Positions 7,795 to 16,709 of a stretch of DNA of 64,000 nt are shown piece by piece. The notes beneath the pieces were generated by a model. It was given only the letters and a program-made list of their open reading frames with translations. It did no database searches and had not been told where the DNA came from. The position numbers were made by a program, and so were the translations under genes. Each line of letters begins with the position of its first letter. Within the stretch, counting starts at the first letter, position 1. This stretch comes from JAILLW01 sp045640525 (GTDB taxonomy: Bacteria > Bacillota > Clostridia > Lachnospirales > Lachnospiraceae), in contig JAZUFE010000029.1 of assembly GCA_045640525.1 (NCBI GenBank), forward strand, positions 48,434 through 112,433. The letters are read 5' to 3'.

Positions 7795-9129
7795 ATGAGT
7801 AACAAAACCAAACCGATAGTTGCCGTAGTCGGAAGACCGAACGTTGGTAAATCAACTTTATTCAATTCATTGGCCGGTTCCAAGATTTCTATTGTCAAGG
7901 ATACTCCCGGCGTTACAAGGGACAGAATATATGCGGACTGTACCTGGCTTAATTATGCATTTACATTGATAGATACGGGAGGAATAGAACCCGATTCGTC
8001 GGATGTTATTCTTTCACAGATGCGTGAGCAGGCGCAAATAGCAATTGATACGGCGGATGTGATTCTTTTCATGGTTGATGTAAAGCAGGGACTTCAGGAT
8101 GCTGATTCCAAGGTTGCCGATATGCTGCGAAGAGCCAAAAAGCCGGTACTTCTTGTCGTAAATAAGGTTGATGACTTTAATAAACTTCAGGCAGATGTAT
8201 ATGAATTCTACAATTTGGGCATAGGTGACCCATATCCTATTTCATCGGCCAATCAGCTTGGAATAGGAGATTTGCTGGATGAGGTAGTCAAATTCTTTCC
8301 CGATCCGTCGGAAACGGATGAAGAAGATGAAACCGTTAAGATAGCGGTTGTCGGCAAACCGAATGTCGGAAAGTCATCATTAATTAATAAGTTAATAGGT
8401 GAAAACAGACTCATTGTATCTGATATAGCAGGAACAACCAGGGATGCCGTTGATACCAAAATACGATATAACAAAAAAGACTATATCTTTATCGATACGG
8501 CAGGCCTAAGAAGAAAGAACAAAATAAAAGAAGAACTTGAAAAATATATGATTGTCAGAACGGTATCAGCAGTTGAAAGAGCCGATATTGTAATTTTGAT
8601 GATTGATGCGGTGGAAGGTATTACGGAGCAGGATGCAAAGATAGCAGGTATTGCACATGAAAGGGGCAAGGCAACAATCATAGCCGTTAATAAGTGGGAT
8701 GCTATCGAAAAGAACAATAAGTCCGTTAATGAGTTTACCCAGAAAATACATCAGGTACTGTCGTTTATGAATTATGCGGAAATTACGTTCATTTCGGCTA
8801 AAAGCGGACAAAGATTACCGAAATTATACGAATTGATAGACGAAGTATATGAGAATCATTCGATGCGTGTTCAAACAGGTGTATTGAATGAAATTATGGC
8901 TGATGCCGTAGCAATGCAACAGCCGCCTACCGATAAAGGAAAACGACTCAGACTTTACTATATTACCCAGGTGGCTGTTAAACCTCCTACTTTTGTTATC
9001 TTTGTTAACTATAAAGAGTTAATGCATTTTTCGTATACACGTTATATCGAGAATCAGATAAGAGATACATTTGGATTTAAAGGTACACCTCTAAAATTCA
9101 TAATCAGAGAAAGAGGAGAAGAAAAGTAA
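7795..9129 (+). CDS. der: Ribosome-assembly GTPase Der (EngA)
   Basis: A 444-residue double GTPase needed for 50S subunit maturation. Two complete G domains are visible. The first has GRPNVGKS (13-20), DTGG and NKVD; the second has GKPNVGKS (from about residue 183), DTAG and NKWD. A C-terminal KH-like domain ends in IRERGEEK. ATG 7795 is preferred to an in-frame upstream ATG because of the TAAGAGAGA site and the normal N-terminus. The stop shares a base with the plsY start (TAATG), so translation is probably coupled. First gene of a long housekeeping run. Confidence 0.95.
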   Translation: MSNKTKPIVAVVGRPNVGKSTLFNSLAGSKISIVKDTPGVTRDRIYADCTWLNYAFTLIDTGGIEPDSSDVILSQMREQAQIAIDTADVILFMVDVKQGLQDADSKVADMLRRAKKPVLLVVNKVDDFNKLQADVYEFYNLGIGDPYPISSANQLGIGDLLDEVVKFFPDPSETDEEDETVKIAVVGKPNVGKSSLINKLIGENRLIVSDIAGTTRDAVDTKIRYNKKDYIFIDTAGLRRKNKIKEELEKYMIVRTVSAVERADIVILMIDAVEGITEQDAKIAGIAHERGKATIIAVNKWDAIEKNNKSVNEFTQKIHQVLSFMNYAEITFISAKSGQRLPKLYELIDEVYENHSMRVQTGVLNEIMADAVAMQQPPTDKGKRLRLYYITQVAVKPPTFVIFVNYKELMHFSYTRYIENQIRDTFGFKGTPLKFIIRERGEEK

Positions 9130-9812
9130 TGTTTCGGCTATATGCAGTTTTGATCGGTTATGCGTTTGGATTAATACAAACAGCATTCATTCTGGGCAAA
9201 ATCAAAGGCATTGATATAAGAGAGCACGGCTCGGGAAACGCAGGAACAACCAATACAATGCGAGTTTTGGGAACCAAGGCAGGTTTGCTTGTGTTTGCGG
9301 GCGATTGCCTTAAATGTGTTATTGCAGTGCTGCTGTGTTCATATATTTTCTCGGGAGATAACCCGGAACTTACACATCTTGTTAAATTATATGCAGGATT
9401 TGGCGCAATCATAGGACATAATTTTCCGTTTTATTTGAAGTTTAAAGGCGGAAAAGGAATTGCCTGTACGGCAGGAATGATTTTTAGCTTCGATCCTTGG
9501 TTTACATTGGTGGGATTGACGATATTTTTTACGATATTCTTTATAACGCACTATGTTTCGCTCGGGTCTTTGTGTATGTATCCTTATATTTTGATTATGG
9601 AAATCATTCTCGGTCAGATGGGATACTTCGGAAATGTTGCGGATGTTAAATATATTCTGTATGAGATGTATGCAATAACATTTGTGCTTTTGGCAATAAC
9701 AACATATATGCACAGGGCCAATATCAAGCGTTTGATAGGACATTGCGAAAAGAAAATTTACCTTACGAGTAAAGGTAAGGAAAAATATAAAAAGGAGCTT
9801 CAAAATGAGTAA
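9129..9812 (+). CDS. plsY: Acyl-phosphate:glycerol-3-phosphate acyltransferase PlsY
   Basis: This membrane enzyme transfers an acyl group from acyl-phosphate to glycerol 3-phosphate, the first step of phospholipid synthesis. Family motifs are GSGNAGTTN (34-42) and GHNFPFYLKFKGGKG (about 97-111), within five or so predicted membrane helices. At 227 residues it has a slightly longer basic C-terminal tail than the average PlsY. It overlaps gpsA, which supplies its substrate glycerol 3-phosphate, by 8 bases; that context makes the assignment secure. Confidence 0.94.
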   Translation: MFRLYAVLIGYAFGLIQTAFILGKIKGIDIREHGSGNAGTTNTMRVLGTKAGLLVFAGDCLKCVIAVLLCSYIFSGDNPELTHLVKLYAGFGAIIGHNFPFYLKFKGGKGIACTAGMIFSFDPWFTLVGLTIFFTIFFITHYVSLGSLCMYPYILIMEIILGQMGYFGNVADVKYILYEMYAITFVLLAITTYMHRANIKRLIGHCEKKIYLTSKGKEKYKKELQNE

Positions 9813-10842
9813 TATAGGAGTTATCGGTGCCGGAAGCTGGGGTACGGCGCTGACGTTTTTACTTAAGAACAACGGTCATGAAGTTACGCTTTGGAGTTGC
9901 ATCGAAGATGAAGTTAAAATGCTTGAAGAGTTTCATGAGCAAAAAGATAAATTGCCCGGTGTAATACTTCCGGACGGTATTGTTTATACTTCTGATTTGG
10001 AAGAAGCAATGAAAAGTAAGGATGTTTTGGTTTTGGCCGTACCGTCACCGTTTACAAGGTCTACGGCACACAAGATGGCCCAATATGCCAAAGACGGACA
10101 GATAATTGTCAATGTGGCCAAGGGAATAGAGGACGAAACTCTTATGACATTGTCACAGATTATCGAAGAAGAAATTCCCAATGCGGATGTTTGCGTTCTT
10201 TGCGGTCCGTCGCATGCCGAAGAGGTCGGAAAAGGATTACCGACAACAATCGTGGCAGGAGCCAAGACGAAAGAGACAGCATTGCTTTTGCAAAAGGTTT
10301 TCATGTCAGATGTATTCAGAGTTTATATTTCGTCGGATGTTTTGGGTATGGAACTGGGATCGGCAATGAAGAACGTTGTAGCTTTGGCTGCCGGAATCGC
10401 AGACGGACTCGGTTACGGTGATAATACCAAAGCAGCACTTATTACCAGAGGAATTGCCGAAATAGCAAGACTGGGAATAGTTATGGGAGGAAGAATCGAG
10501 ACTTTTTACGGTCTTACGGGAATCGGCGATTTGATAGTGACCTGTGCTTCCATGCATTCCAGAAACAGAAGAGCGGGAATACTTATCGGACAGGGCAAGA
10601 AATATAAAGAAGCCATGGATGAGGTTAAACAGATAGTTGAAGGTGTATATGCAGCCAAAGCAGGACTTGGTTTGGCTCAAAAATACAACGTAAGCCTCCC
10701 TATTATTGAGAGTGTAAACAAGATTTTGTTCGAAGATTATGATGCGGCTTCGGCTGTTAAGGAATTAATGGTACGAGAAGGAAAGATTGAAAACACGGAT
10801 CTTCGAGAATTATATAAGAATGCCAAGGATGTTCCCTGGTAA
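9805..10842 (+). CDS. gpsA: NAD(P)H-dependent glycerol-3-phosphate dehydrogenase
   Basis: A 345-residue cytoplasmic enzyme reducing dihydroxyacetone phosphate to sn-glycerol 3-phosphate. The dinucleotide motif GAGSWGTA is at residues 8-15, a GPSHAEE segment near 134, and the conserved catalytic Lys K189 in SAMKNVVALAAG, followed by GDNTKAALITRG. Its start lies inside the end of plsY behind an AAAAGGAG site, and the two enzymes catalyse consecutive steps. Confidence 0.95.
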   Translation: MSNIGVIGAGSWGTALTFLLKNNGHEVTLWSCIEDEVKMLEEFHEQKDKLPGVILPDGIVYTSDLEEAMKSKDVLVLAVPSPFTRSTAHKMAQYAKDGQIIVNVAKGIEDETLMTLSQIIEEEIPNADVCVLCGPSHAEEVGKGLPTTIVAGAKTKETALLLQKVFMSDVFRVYISSDVLGMELGSAMKNVVALAAGIADGLGYGDNTKAALITRGIAEIARLGIVMGGRIETFYGLTGIGDLIVTCASMHSRNRRAGILIGQGKKYKEAMDEVKQIVEGVYAAKAGLGLAQKYNVSLPIIESVNKILFEDYDAASAVKELMVREGKIENTDLRELYKNAKDVPW

Positions 10843-10852
10843 AGAGGATAAT

Positions 10853-11662
10853 ATGTCAAATTTTGAAAGTACTAAAGAATATGTTGCTTCGGAAGAATTG
10901 ATGGCTTCGGTCAATGTGGCAATAGCGTTACAAAAGCCGCTTCTTATCAAGGGAGAACCGGGCACCGGTAAGACAATGCTGGCAGAAGCGGTTGCCAAAT
11001 CACTGAATAAGAAGCTGATTATATGGAATATTAAATCTACGACCAAGGCACAGGACGGATTGTATATGTACGATACAATTCAAAGACTTTATGACGGTCA
11101 GTTCGGTGAGGAGGGCGTTGATGATATTGCACATTACATTAAATACGGTAAACTCGGAGAAGCATTTAAATCGGATGAACAGGTTATTTTGTTGATTGAC
11201 GAAATAGATAAAGCTGATTTGGAGTTCCCGAATGACTTATTATGGGAACTGGATCAAATGGAGTTTTATGTTCATGAAACCAAAGAAACGGTTAAGGCCA
11301 AACACCGCCCGATTGTGATTATTACATCAAATGCCGAGAAAGAACTTCCGGATGCTTTCTTGAGAAGATGTATCTTTCATTATATAGATTTCCCGGGAAA
11401 AGAACTGATGGAAGAAATCGTCAGAGTACATTATCCGAACGTTGAAGAGAATTTGCTGAAAAATGCCATGGATGTATTCTATATGATCAGACAGATTAAG
11501 GATATTCGAAAAAAACCGTCGACATCCGAACTTATTGATTGGATTAATGCACTTCAAATCGGCGGAATTACCGCAGATAAAATCAAGTCGGAACTGCCGT
11601 TTATCGGAGTTATTGTCAAAAAGGACGAAGATCTTGAAATAGCCAAGAATAATGTTTACTAA
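10853..11662 (+). CDS. MoxR-type AAA+ ATPase
   Basis: A 269-residue AAA+ protein with Walker A GEPGTGKTM, Walker B LLIDEIDKAD and a sensor segment around IVIITSNAEKELPDAFLRR. ATG 10853 has an AAAGAGGA site and lies 10 bases after gpsA; an in-frame ATG at 10787 inside gpsA is less likely. MoxR ATPases act with VWA-domain partners in chaperone-like metal-insertion or assembly roles. The VWA partner overlaps its 3' end, so the two form a classical MoxR-VWA pair. The client is unknown. Confidence 0.88.
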   Translation: MSNFESTKEYVASEELMASVNVAIALQKPLLIKGEPGTGKTMLAEAVAKSLNKKLIIWNIKSTTKAQDGLYMYDTIQRLYDGQFGEEGVDDIAHYIKYGKLGEAFKSDEQVILLIDEIDKADLEFPNDLLWELDQMEFYVHETKETVKAKHRPIVIITSNAEKELPDAFLRRCIFHYIDFPGKELMEEIVRVHYPNVEENLLKNAMDVFYMIRQIKDIRKKPSTSELIDWINALQIGGITADKIKSELPFIGVIVKKDEDLEIAKNNVY

Positions 11663-12860
11663 ATTTTTTTATTCATGCAAGTCTAATGGATTAGAGATTA
11701 CACTAAAAGAGTGGTTAGCTTTGATTGAAGCACTTGATAAAGGGCTTGCAGGAAGTTCGTTAACACAATTTTATTATTTGGCCAGAATGATTCTTGTCAA
11801 ATCGGAGACTGAGTTCGATAAATTCGATCAGGCTTTCGAAGAGACATTTAAAGGTGTCCAAAAGGATACCATGGTAACCAAAGCAATGCTTAGATGGCTC
11901 GATAAGTCCGAACTTACCGACATGGTGGATGAAAAGGATAAGTTCAGAATGAATGAGCAAGACGGCATCTTTCACGATATGGAAAAAGAGGATGTCGAGA
12001 AGAAGTTTAAGGACAGACTTCGAGATCAGGATTCGGAGCATAACGGCGGCTCGTTTTGGATAGGCGCGATGGGTAAGACCTATTTCGGAAATACGGGCGG
12101 TATGGCCGGAGGAATAAGAGTCGGAGGTTCGACCGGGTATCAGACGGCGTTTTCCGTAGTAGGAGCAAGAAAATACAGAGATTTCAGAGAAGATAAAGTT
12201 ATTGATAACCGTCAATTTCAAACAGCTCTTCGAAAACTAAGACAATTCAGTTCCAGACTTGATATACCTAGAACAGAATTGGATATAGATCAGACTATAG
12301 ACAAGACCTGCAATAACGGCGGATGCCTGCAGATAGTCATGGAAAAACCGAGAAAAAATGCGGTTAAGCTTCTGCTTTTGATGGATTCGGGAGGAACAAT
12401 GATACCTTATACGAATCTGCTTAGCGAATTGTTTCAATCCGTTCACAAATCCAATCATTATAAAGATGTCAAAACATACTTTTTTCATAATTGTATTTAT
12501 TCACATCTTTATAAAACACCGGAATGTGAGAACGGTGATTGGATAGAAACGGAATGGATGTTTAGAAATCTGGATTCGGATTACAAGGTAATTATAGTAG
12601 GGGATGCTGCAATGGCACCTGAAGAATTGTATTCCCAAACAGGTAATTATAGAGGCCCAAATGACGGTTTGTCAGGATATGAATGGCTCCTGTTGCTTAA
12701 GAGGCATTATAAAAAGGTAGTATGGATGAATCCGAAAATGGCACCGGGGAATGCCCCCTGGAGAGAAGCCGAAACAGCAGTGAAGGAAATGATTCCCATG
12801 TATAAGCTGACTGTTAAGGGACTGAATGAAGCAATGAAAAAATTAATGGTAAATAAATAG
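11652..12860 (+). CDS. VWA-domain (CoxE-like) partner of the MoxR ATPase
   Basis: A 402-residue protein whose C-terminal half resembles VWA/CoxE-type domains (KLLLLMDSGGTMIPY near residue 240, YFFHNCIYSHLY, VIIVGDAAMAPEEL). The metal-site signature DxSxS appears as DSGGT, so two of the three first-motif residues differ and metal binding may be weak. The middle has a Gly-rich segment (FGNTGGMAGGIRVGG). It overlaps the MoxR gene by 11 bases. The pairing argues for one complex; the substrate cannot be read from sequence. Confidence 0.8.
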   Translation: MFTKFFYSCKSNGLEITLKEWLALIEALDKGLAGSSLTQFYYLARMILVKSETEFDKFDQAFEETFKGVQKDTMVTKAMLRWLDKSELTDMVDEKDKFRMNEQDGIFHDMEKEDVEKKFKDRLRDQDSEHNGGSFWIGAMGKTYFGNTGGMAGGIRVGGSTGYQTAFSVVGARKYRDFREDKVIDNRQFQTALRKLRQFSSRLDIPRTELDIDQTIDKTCNNGGCLQIVMEKPRKNAVKLLLLMDSGGTMIPYTNLLSELFQSVHKSNHYKDVKTYFFHNCIYSHLYKTPECENGDWIETEWMFRNLDSDYKVIIVGDAAMAPEELYSQTGNYRGPNDGLSGYEWLLLLKRHYKKVVWMNPKMAPGNAPWREAETAVKEMIPMYKLTVKGLNEAMKKLMVNK

Positions 12861-12876
12861 ATTAAGGAGAATTATT

Positions 12877-14097
12877 ATGCAGATTTTTGAAGAATTACAA
12901 GCAAGAGGACTTCTTGCACAGTTAACAGATGAAAACGAGATACACGATCTTGTAAATAACGGAAAGGCAACATTCTATATAGGCTTTGACCCTACAGCAG
13001 ATTCATTACATGTAGGTCACTTTATGACATTGTGTCTTATGAAGAGATTACAGATGGCAGGAAATAAGCCGATTGCATTGGTAGGCGGCGGAACCGGAAT
13101 GATCGGTGACCCTTCCGGAAGAACTGATATGCGTCAGATGATGACCAAAGAAACCATTCAGCATAACTGCGATTGCTTCAAAAAGCAGATGGAGAGATTT
13201 ATTGATTTTGGCGAAGGAAAGGCCAGAATGGTTAATAATGCCGATTGGCTTCTTGAACTCAATTATGTTGATTTTTTGCGTGAAATAGGACCGCATTTTA
13301 GTGTAAATAATATGTTAAGGGCCGAATGTTACAAGCAAAGAATGGAGAAGGGACTTTCATTCCTTGAGTTTAACTACATGCTTATGCAAAGCTACGATTT
13401 CTACGAGCTGTTCCAAAGATACGGTTGTAATATGCAGTTTGGCGGAGACGACCAGTGGTCGAATATGCTTGGCGGTACCGAACTGATTCGTCGTAAGCTC
13501 GGTAAGGATGCATATGCAATGACAATTACACTTTTGCTTAATTCGGAAGGCAAAAAGATGGGTAAGACACAAAAGGGTGCGGTATGGCTTGATCCAAACA
13601 AGACCACACCGTTTGAATTCTACCAGTACTGGCGTAATGTAAGTGATGCGGATGTATTAAGATGTATCAGAATGCTTACATTCCTTCCTCTTGAACAGAT
13701 TAATGAAATGGACAAGTGGGAAGGTGCTCAGTTGAATCAGGCCAAGGAGATACTCGGCTTTGAACTTACCAAACTCGTTCACGGCGAGGAGGAAGCAGCC
13801 AAGGCACAGGAAGCAGCCAAGGCTTTGTTTACTTCCGGAGTTGCCCAGGATATGCCTGCAACCAAGTTGAAAGAAGAAGATTTACGTGACGGAAAAATTG
13901 ATATTATCGGAGTATTGGTGGCTTCAGGTTTGGTTACCTCACGTTCTGAAGGACGTCGTGCGGTTGAGCAGGGCGGTGTTGTAGTTAAGGATGAGAAGGT
14001 AACAGACTTTAATACAACATACGATCCCGAGTTCTTTGGCGGTGAAGGTGTAGTAGTCAGAAGAGGAAAGAAGAACTTCCGAAAGGTGGTATTCTAA
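12877..14097 (+). CDS. tyrS: Tyrosyl-tRNA synthetase
   Basis: A 406-residue class I synthetase. The HIGH-type motif is HVGH (45-48), the KMSKS-type motif is KMGKT (about 228), and a C-terminal S4 RNA-binding domain covers about 340-400. Length and motifs are those of bacterial TyrRS. A GGAGAA site precedes the start. There is no T-box leader: only 16 bases separate it from the VWA gene, so it is read with the upstream genes or from a promoter inside them. Confidence 0.96.
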   Translation: MQIFEELQARGLLAQLTDENEIHDLVNNGKATFYIGFDPTADSLHVGHFMTLCLMKRLQMAGNKPIALVGGGTGMIGDPSGRTDMRQMMTKETIQHNCDCFKKQMERFIDFGEGKARMVNNADWLLELNYVDFLREIGPHFSVNNMLRAECYKQRMEKGLSFLEFNYMLMQSYDFYELFQRYGCNMQFGGDDQWSNMLGGTELIRRKLGKDAYAMTITLLLNSEGKKMGKTQKGAVWLDPNKTTPFEFYQYWRNVSDADVLRCIRMLTFLPLEQINEMDKWEGAQLNQAKEILGFELTKLVHGEEEAAKAQEAAKALFTSGVAQDMPATKLKEEDLRDGKIDIIGVLVASGLVTSRSEGRRAVEQGGVVVKDEKVTDFNTTYDPEFFGGEGVVVRRGKKNFRKVVF

Positions 14098-14098
14098 T

Positions 14099-14920
14099 AT
14101 GAACGAGGTTTATGAGAAGATTGTAAATGCATATGAATCAATTAAAGACAGAATTCCTTTCACTCCCAAGGTAGCATTGGTTTTAGGCTCGGGATTGGGT
14201 AACTATGCAGATTCCATGAAAGTGGTATGTGAGATTGATTATAAAGATATTAAGGATTTCCCTGTTTCAACGGTTGTCGGACATGCCGGAAAGTTTATTT
14301 TCGGTTATGTTAAGGATGTTCCTGTTGTATGCATGAAAGGTCGCGTACATTACTACGAAGGATATAAGATAAGTGATGTAGTGCTTCCGACCAGATTAAT
14401 GAAAATGATGGGTGCCCAAATCCTTTTCCTCACCAATGCATCAGGCGGAATAAGAAGTGATTTTAAAGCCGGTGACTTTATGATGATGACGGATCATGTT
14501 TCGATATTTGCACCAAATCCGTTAATCGGAGCCAATATTGAAGAATTGGGTGTAAGATTCCCTGATATGACCAATGTATATGATAAGGAATTACAGAATA
14601 TTATCAAAGAAGCTGCCAACAAGAACGCCATTGATTTAAAGGAAGGTGTTTACGCGCAGCTTACAGGACCTTCGTTTGAGAGCCCTGCCGAAATCAAACT
14701 CCTGTCCAAACTCGGTGTGGATGCGGTAGGAATGTCAACGGTAGTTGAAGCAATTGCTGCAAGACATATGGGAATGCAGGTTTGCTGTATATCGTGTATA
14801 TGTAATTTGGCTGCAGGTATATCACCTACTCCGCTCACACATGAAGAAGTGTTCGAAGCGGGCCAAAAAGCAGCACCTTTATTTGAAAAGCTTGTAACAG
14901 AATCGATTGTTAATATGTAA
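14099..14920 (+). CDS. Purine-nucleoside phosphorylase
   Basis: A 273-residue trimeric-type (PNP/MTAP family) enzyme that splits purine nucleosides with phosphate to base and ribose 1-phosphate. Motifs include GSGLGNYAD, the phosphate and substrate segments VVGHAGKF and GRVHYYEGY, TNASGGI, and FESPAEIKLL. It begins 1 base after tyrS. The next genes are cytidine deaminase and a deaminase-type amidohydrolase, making a nucleoside-salvage group. Confidence 0.93.
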   Translation: MNEVYEKIVNAYESIKDRIPFTPKVALVLGSGLGNYADSMKVVCEIDYKDIKDFPVSTVVGHAGKFIFGYVKDVPVVCMKGRVHYYEGYKISDVVLPTRLMKMMGAQILFLTNASGGIRSDFKAGDFMMMTDHVSIFAPNPLIGANIEELGVRFPDMTNVYDKELQNIIKEAANKNAIDLKEGVYAQLTGPSFESPAEIKLLSKLGVDAVGMSTVVEAIAARHMGMQVCCISCICNLAAGISPTPLTHEEVFEAGQKAAPLFEKLVTESIVNM

Positions 14921-14935
14921 CGAAGAGGATGCATC

Positions 14936-15430
14936 ATGAAAAGAGAGTTCATAACAGATGATAACGAAGAAATGAATAATAAGCTTATAGAACTGCTTAA
15001 GGCAGTTCCTGTAAGAGATTTGATTTCTCATGCATTAAAGGTCAGAGAAAACGCATATTGTCCTTATTCCAAGTTCGCGGTTGGAGCTGCTCTTTTATCA
15101 AAAGACAATAAAGTATTTGTCGGATGTAATGTAGAAAATGCTTCTTACGGAGTTTCAAATTGCGCTGAAAGAACTGCATTCTTTAATGCAATCAGTGAAG
15201 GATATAACAGTTTTCGTGCGATTGCCATAGTAGGCGGTCCTAAAGGAAAGGATGTCAACCAGTTTGCTTTTCCGTGCGGTACGTGCAGACAGGTCATGAC
15301 GGAATTCTGCTCATCGGAGGATTTCATAGTAATTGTTGCCAAGTCGGAAACTGTGTATAAGGTTTATGCATTAAAAGAGCTCATTCCGGAAGGCTTCGGC
15401 CCCGAAAATTTGGAGAAAAAGGGGAACTAG
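14936..15430 (+). CDS. cdd: Cytidine deaminase
   Basis: A 164-residue zinc enzyme converting cytidine/deoxycytidine to uridine forms. Visible motifs are YCPYSKFAVGAAL, the zinc and catalytic CAERTAFF (Cys and Glu) and PCGTCRQVM (two Cys). It carries an N-terminal extension of about 20 residues compared with usual 130-140 residue forms. ATG 14936 is supported by GAAGAGGA 7 bases upstream, although ATG 14972 would give the standard length. Confidence 0.92.
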   Translation: MKREFITDDNEEMNNKLIELLKAVPVRDLISHALKVRENAYCPYSKFAVGAALLSKDNKVFVGCNVENASYGVSNCAERTAFFNAISEGYNSFRAIAIVGGPKGKDVNQFAFPCGTCRQVMTEFCSSEDFIVIVAKSETVYKVYALKELIPEGFGPENLEKKGN

Positions 15431-15431
15431 T

Positions 15432-16709
15432 ATGAGAATCAAATTCGTAAATGCAAGAATTCTTACCATGAAAGACAATCAGGACGTTTTTGAAGGCGAA
15501 CTGATTGTAAATGAAGGATTTATAGAGGAAGTTGGAGAACGGGTTTCAAATGACGGTAAATTCGACGAGGTTATAGACTGCGGACGAAATTTGCTTATGC
15601 CGGGATTTAAAAATGCACATACTCATTCGGGAATGAGCGTTTTAAGGTCTTTGGCGGATGATTTACCTTTGGATAAGTGGCTCAACGAATCGATATTTCC
15701 CGTAGAAGCAAGGATGAGTGACGATGACATTTACGAAATGACCAAGTTATCGGTTTTGGAGTATCTGACAAGCGGTATTACTGCATGCTTTGACATGTAT
15801 CTTACACCGTATTCGATAGCCAAAGCCATGGATGAGATGGGATTTAGATGTGTTCAGACAGGCGCAGTTAACAACTTCAGCCAAAGCCCCGAATTGCTTG
15901 AAGAATGCTATTTAAATCTCAATCAGGATAAATCGCTTCAATCATTTGTTTTGGGATTTCATGCAGAGTACACCACTTCGCCTGAAATTATGAAGAAAAT
16001 TGCCGACTTGGCCAATAAATATAAGGCTCCGATTTATGTGCATATGGCTGAAACCAAGAGTGAGGTTGCAGGCTGTATCGAAAGATATAATATGACGCCT
16101 TTAAAATATATGGATTCGATAGGCATGTTTAATTACGGAGGCGGAATCTATCATGGTGTTTATCTGACTGATGAAGAGATGGACATTATGAAAAAACATA
16201 ATATGTTTGAGGTAACCAATCCGGCTTCAAACCTTAAACTTGCATCGGGCATAGCTCCCATAGCCAAATACATGGATAAAGATATACCTGTTGCAATAGG
16301 TACAGATGGTCCTGCATCAAACAACTGTCTTGATATGTTCAGGGAGATGTTCCTTGTTACAGGCTTGGCTAAGGTCAAAGAAGGCGATGCTATGGCAGTT
16401 GATGCCAAAGAAGTCTTGAAAATGGCTACGGTTAACGGTGCCAAATGTATGAGCCTTGATAATTGCGATATTTTGGATGCGGGTAAATGTGCGGATATTA
16501 TCATGATTAATCTTGATATGCCCAACATGCAGCCGATTAACAATATTGTCAAAAATATAGTTTATTCGGGTTCCAAAATTAATGTTATGATGACGATGAT
16601 TAACGGTAATATCTTATACAAAGACGGCAAATTTATGAATAATATTGATGAACATCAAATATATTCCAAGGTCGCCGAAATAAAGGAACGCTTATTGAAA
16701 AATGAATGA
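15432..16709 (+). CDS. Amidohydrolase, S-adenosylhomocysteine/5'-methylthioadenosine or related deaminase
   Basis: A 425-residue metal-dependent hydrolase of the TrzN/SsnA/MtaD group. Metal ligands are visible in NAHTHSGM (H63, H65), GFHAEYT, HMAET and GTDGPASNN. The C-terminal beta strands (IMINLDMPNMQPINNIVKNI) complete the composite domain. Placement beside purine nucleoside phosphorylase and cytidine deaminase fits deamination of an adenosine derivative. Guanine deaminase or another nucleobase deaminase remains possible. A clear AAAAGGGGA site precedes the start; its end overlaps the next gene by 8 bases. Confidence 0.82.
   Translation: MRIKFVNARILTMKDNQDVFEGELIVNEGFIEEVGERVSNDGKFDEVIDCGRNLLMPGFKNAHTHSGMSVLRSLADDLPLDKWLNESIFPVEARMSDDDIYEMTKLSVLEYLTSGITACFDMYLTPYSIAKAMDEMGFRCVQTGAVNNFSQSPELLEECYLNLNQDKSLQSFVLGFHAEYTTSPEIMKKIADLANKYKAPIYVHMAETKSEVAGCIERYNMTPLKYMDSIGMFNYGGGIYHGVYLTDEEMDIMKKHNMFEVTNPASNLKLASGIAPIAKYMDKDIPVAIGTDGPASNNCLDMFREMFLVTGLAKVKEGDAMAVDAKEVLKMATVNGAKCMSLDNCDILDAGKCADIIMINLDMPNMQPINNIVKNIVYSGSKINVMMTMINGNILYKDGKFMNNIDEHQIYSKVAEIKERLLKNE

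Noticed and set aside
9387..9872. 161-codon open frame antisense to plsY/gpsA
   Set aside because: Both plus-strand genes are certain and no start signal supports the reverse frame.
10787..10852. 22-codon extension of the MoxR ATPase into gpsA
   Set aside because: ATG 10853 has AAAGAGGA at a good distance and the family starts there.
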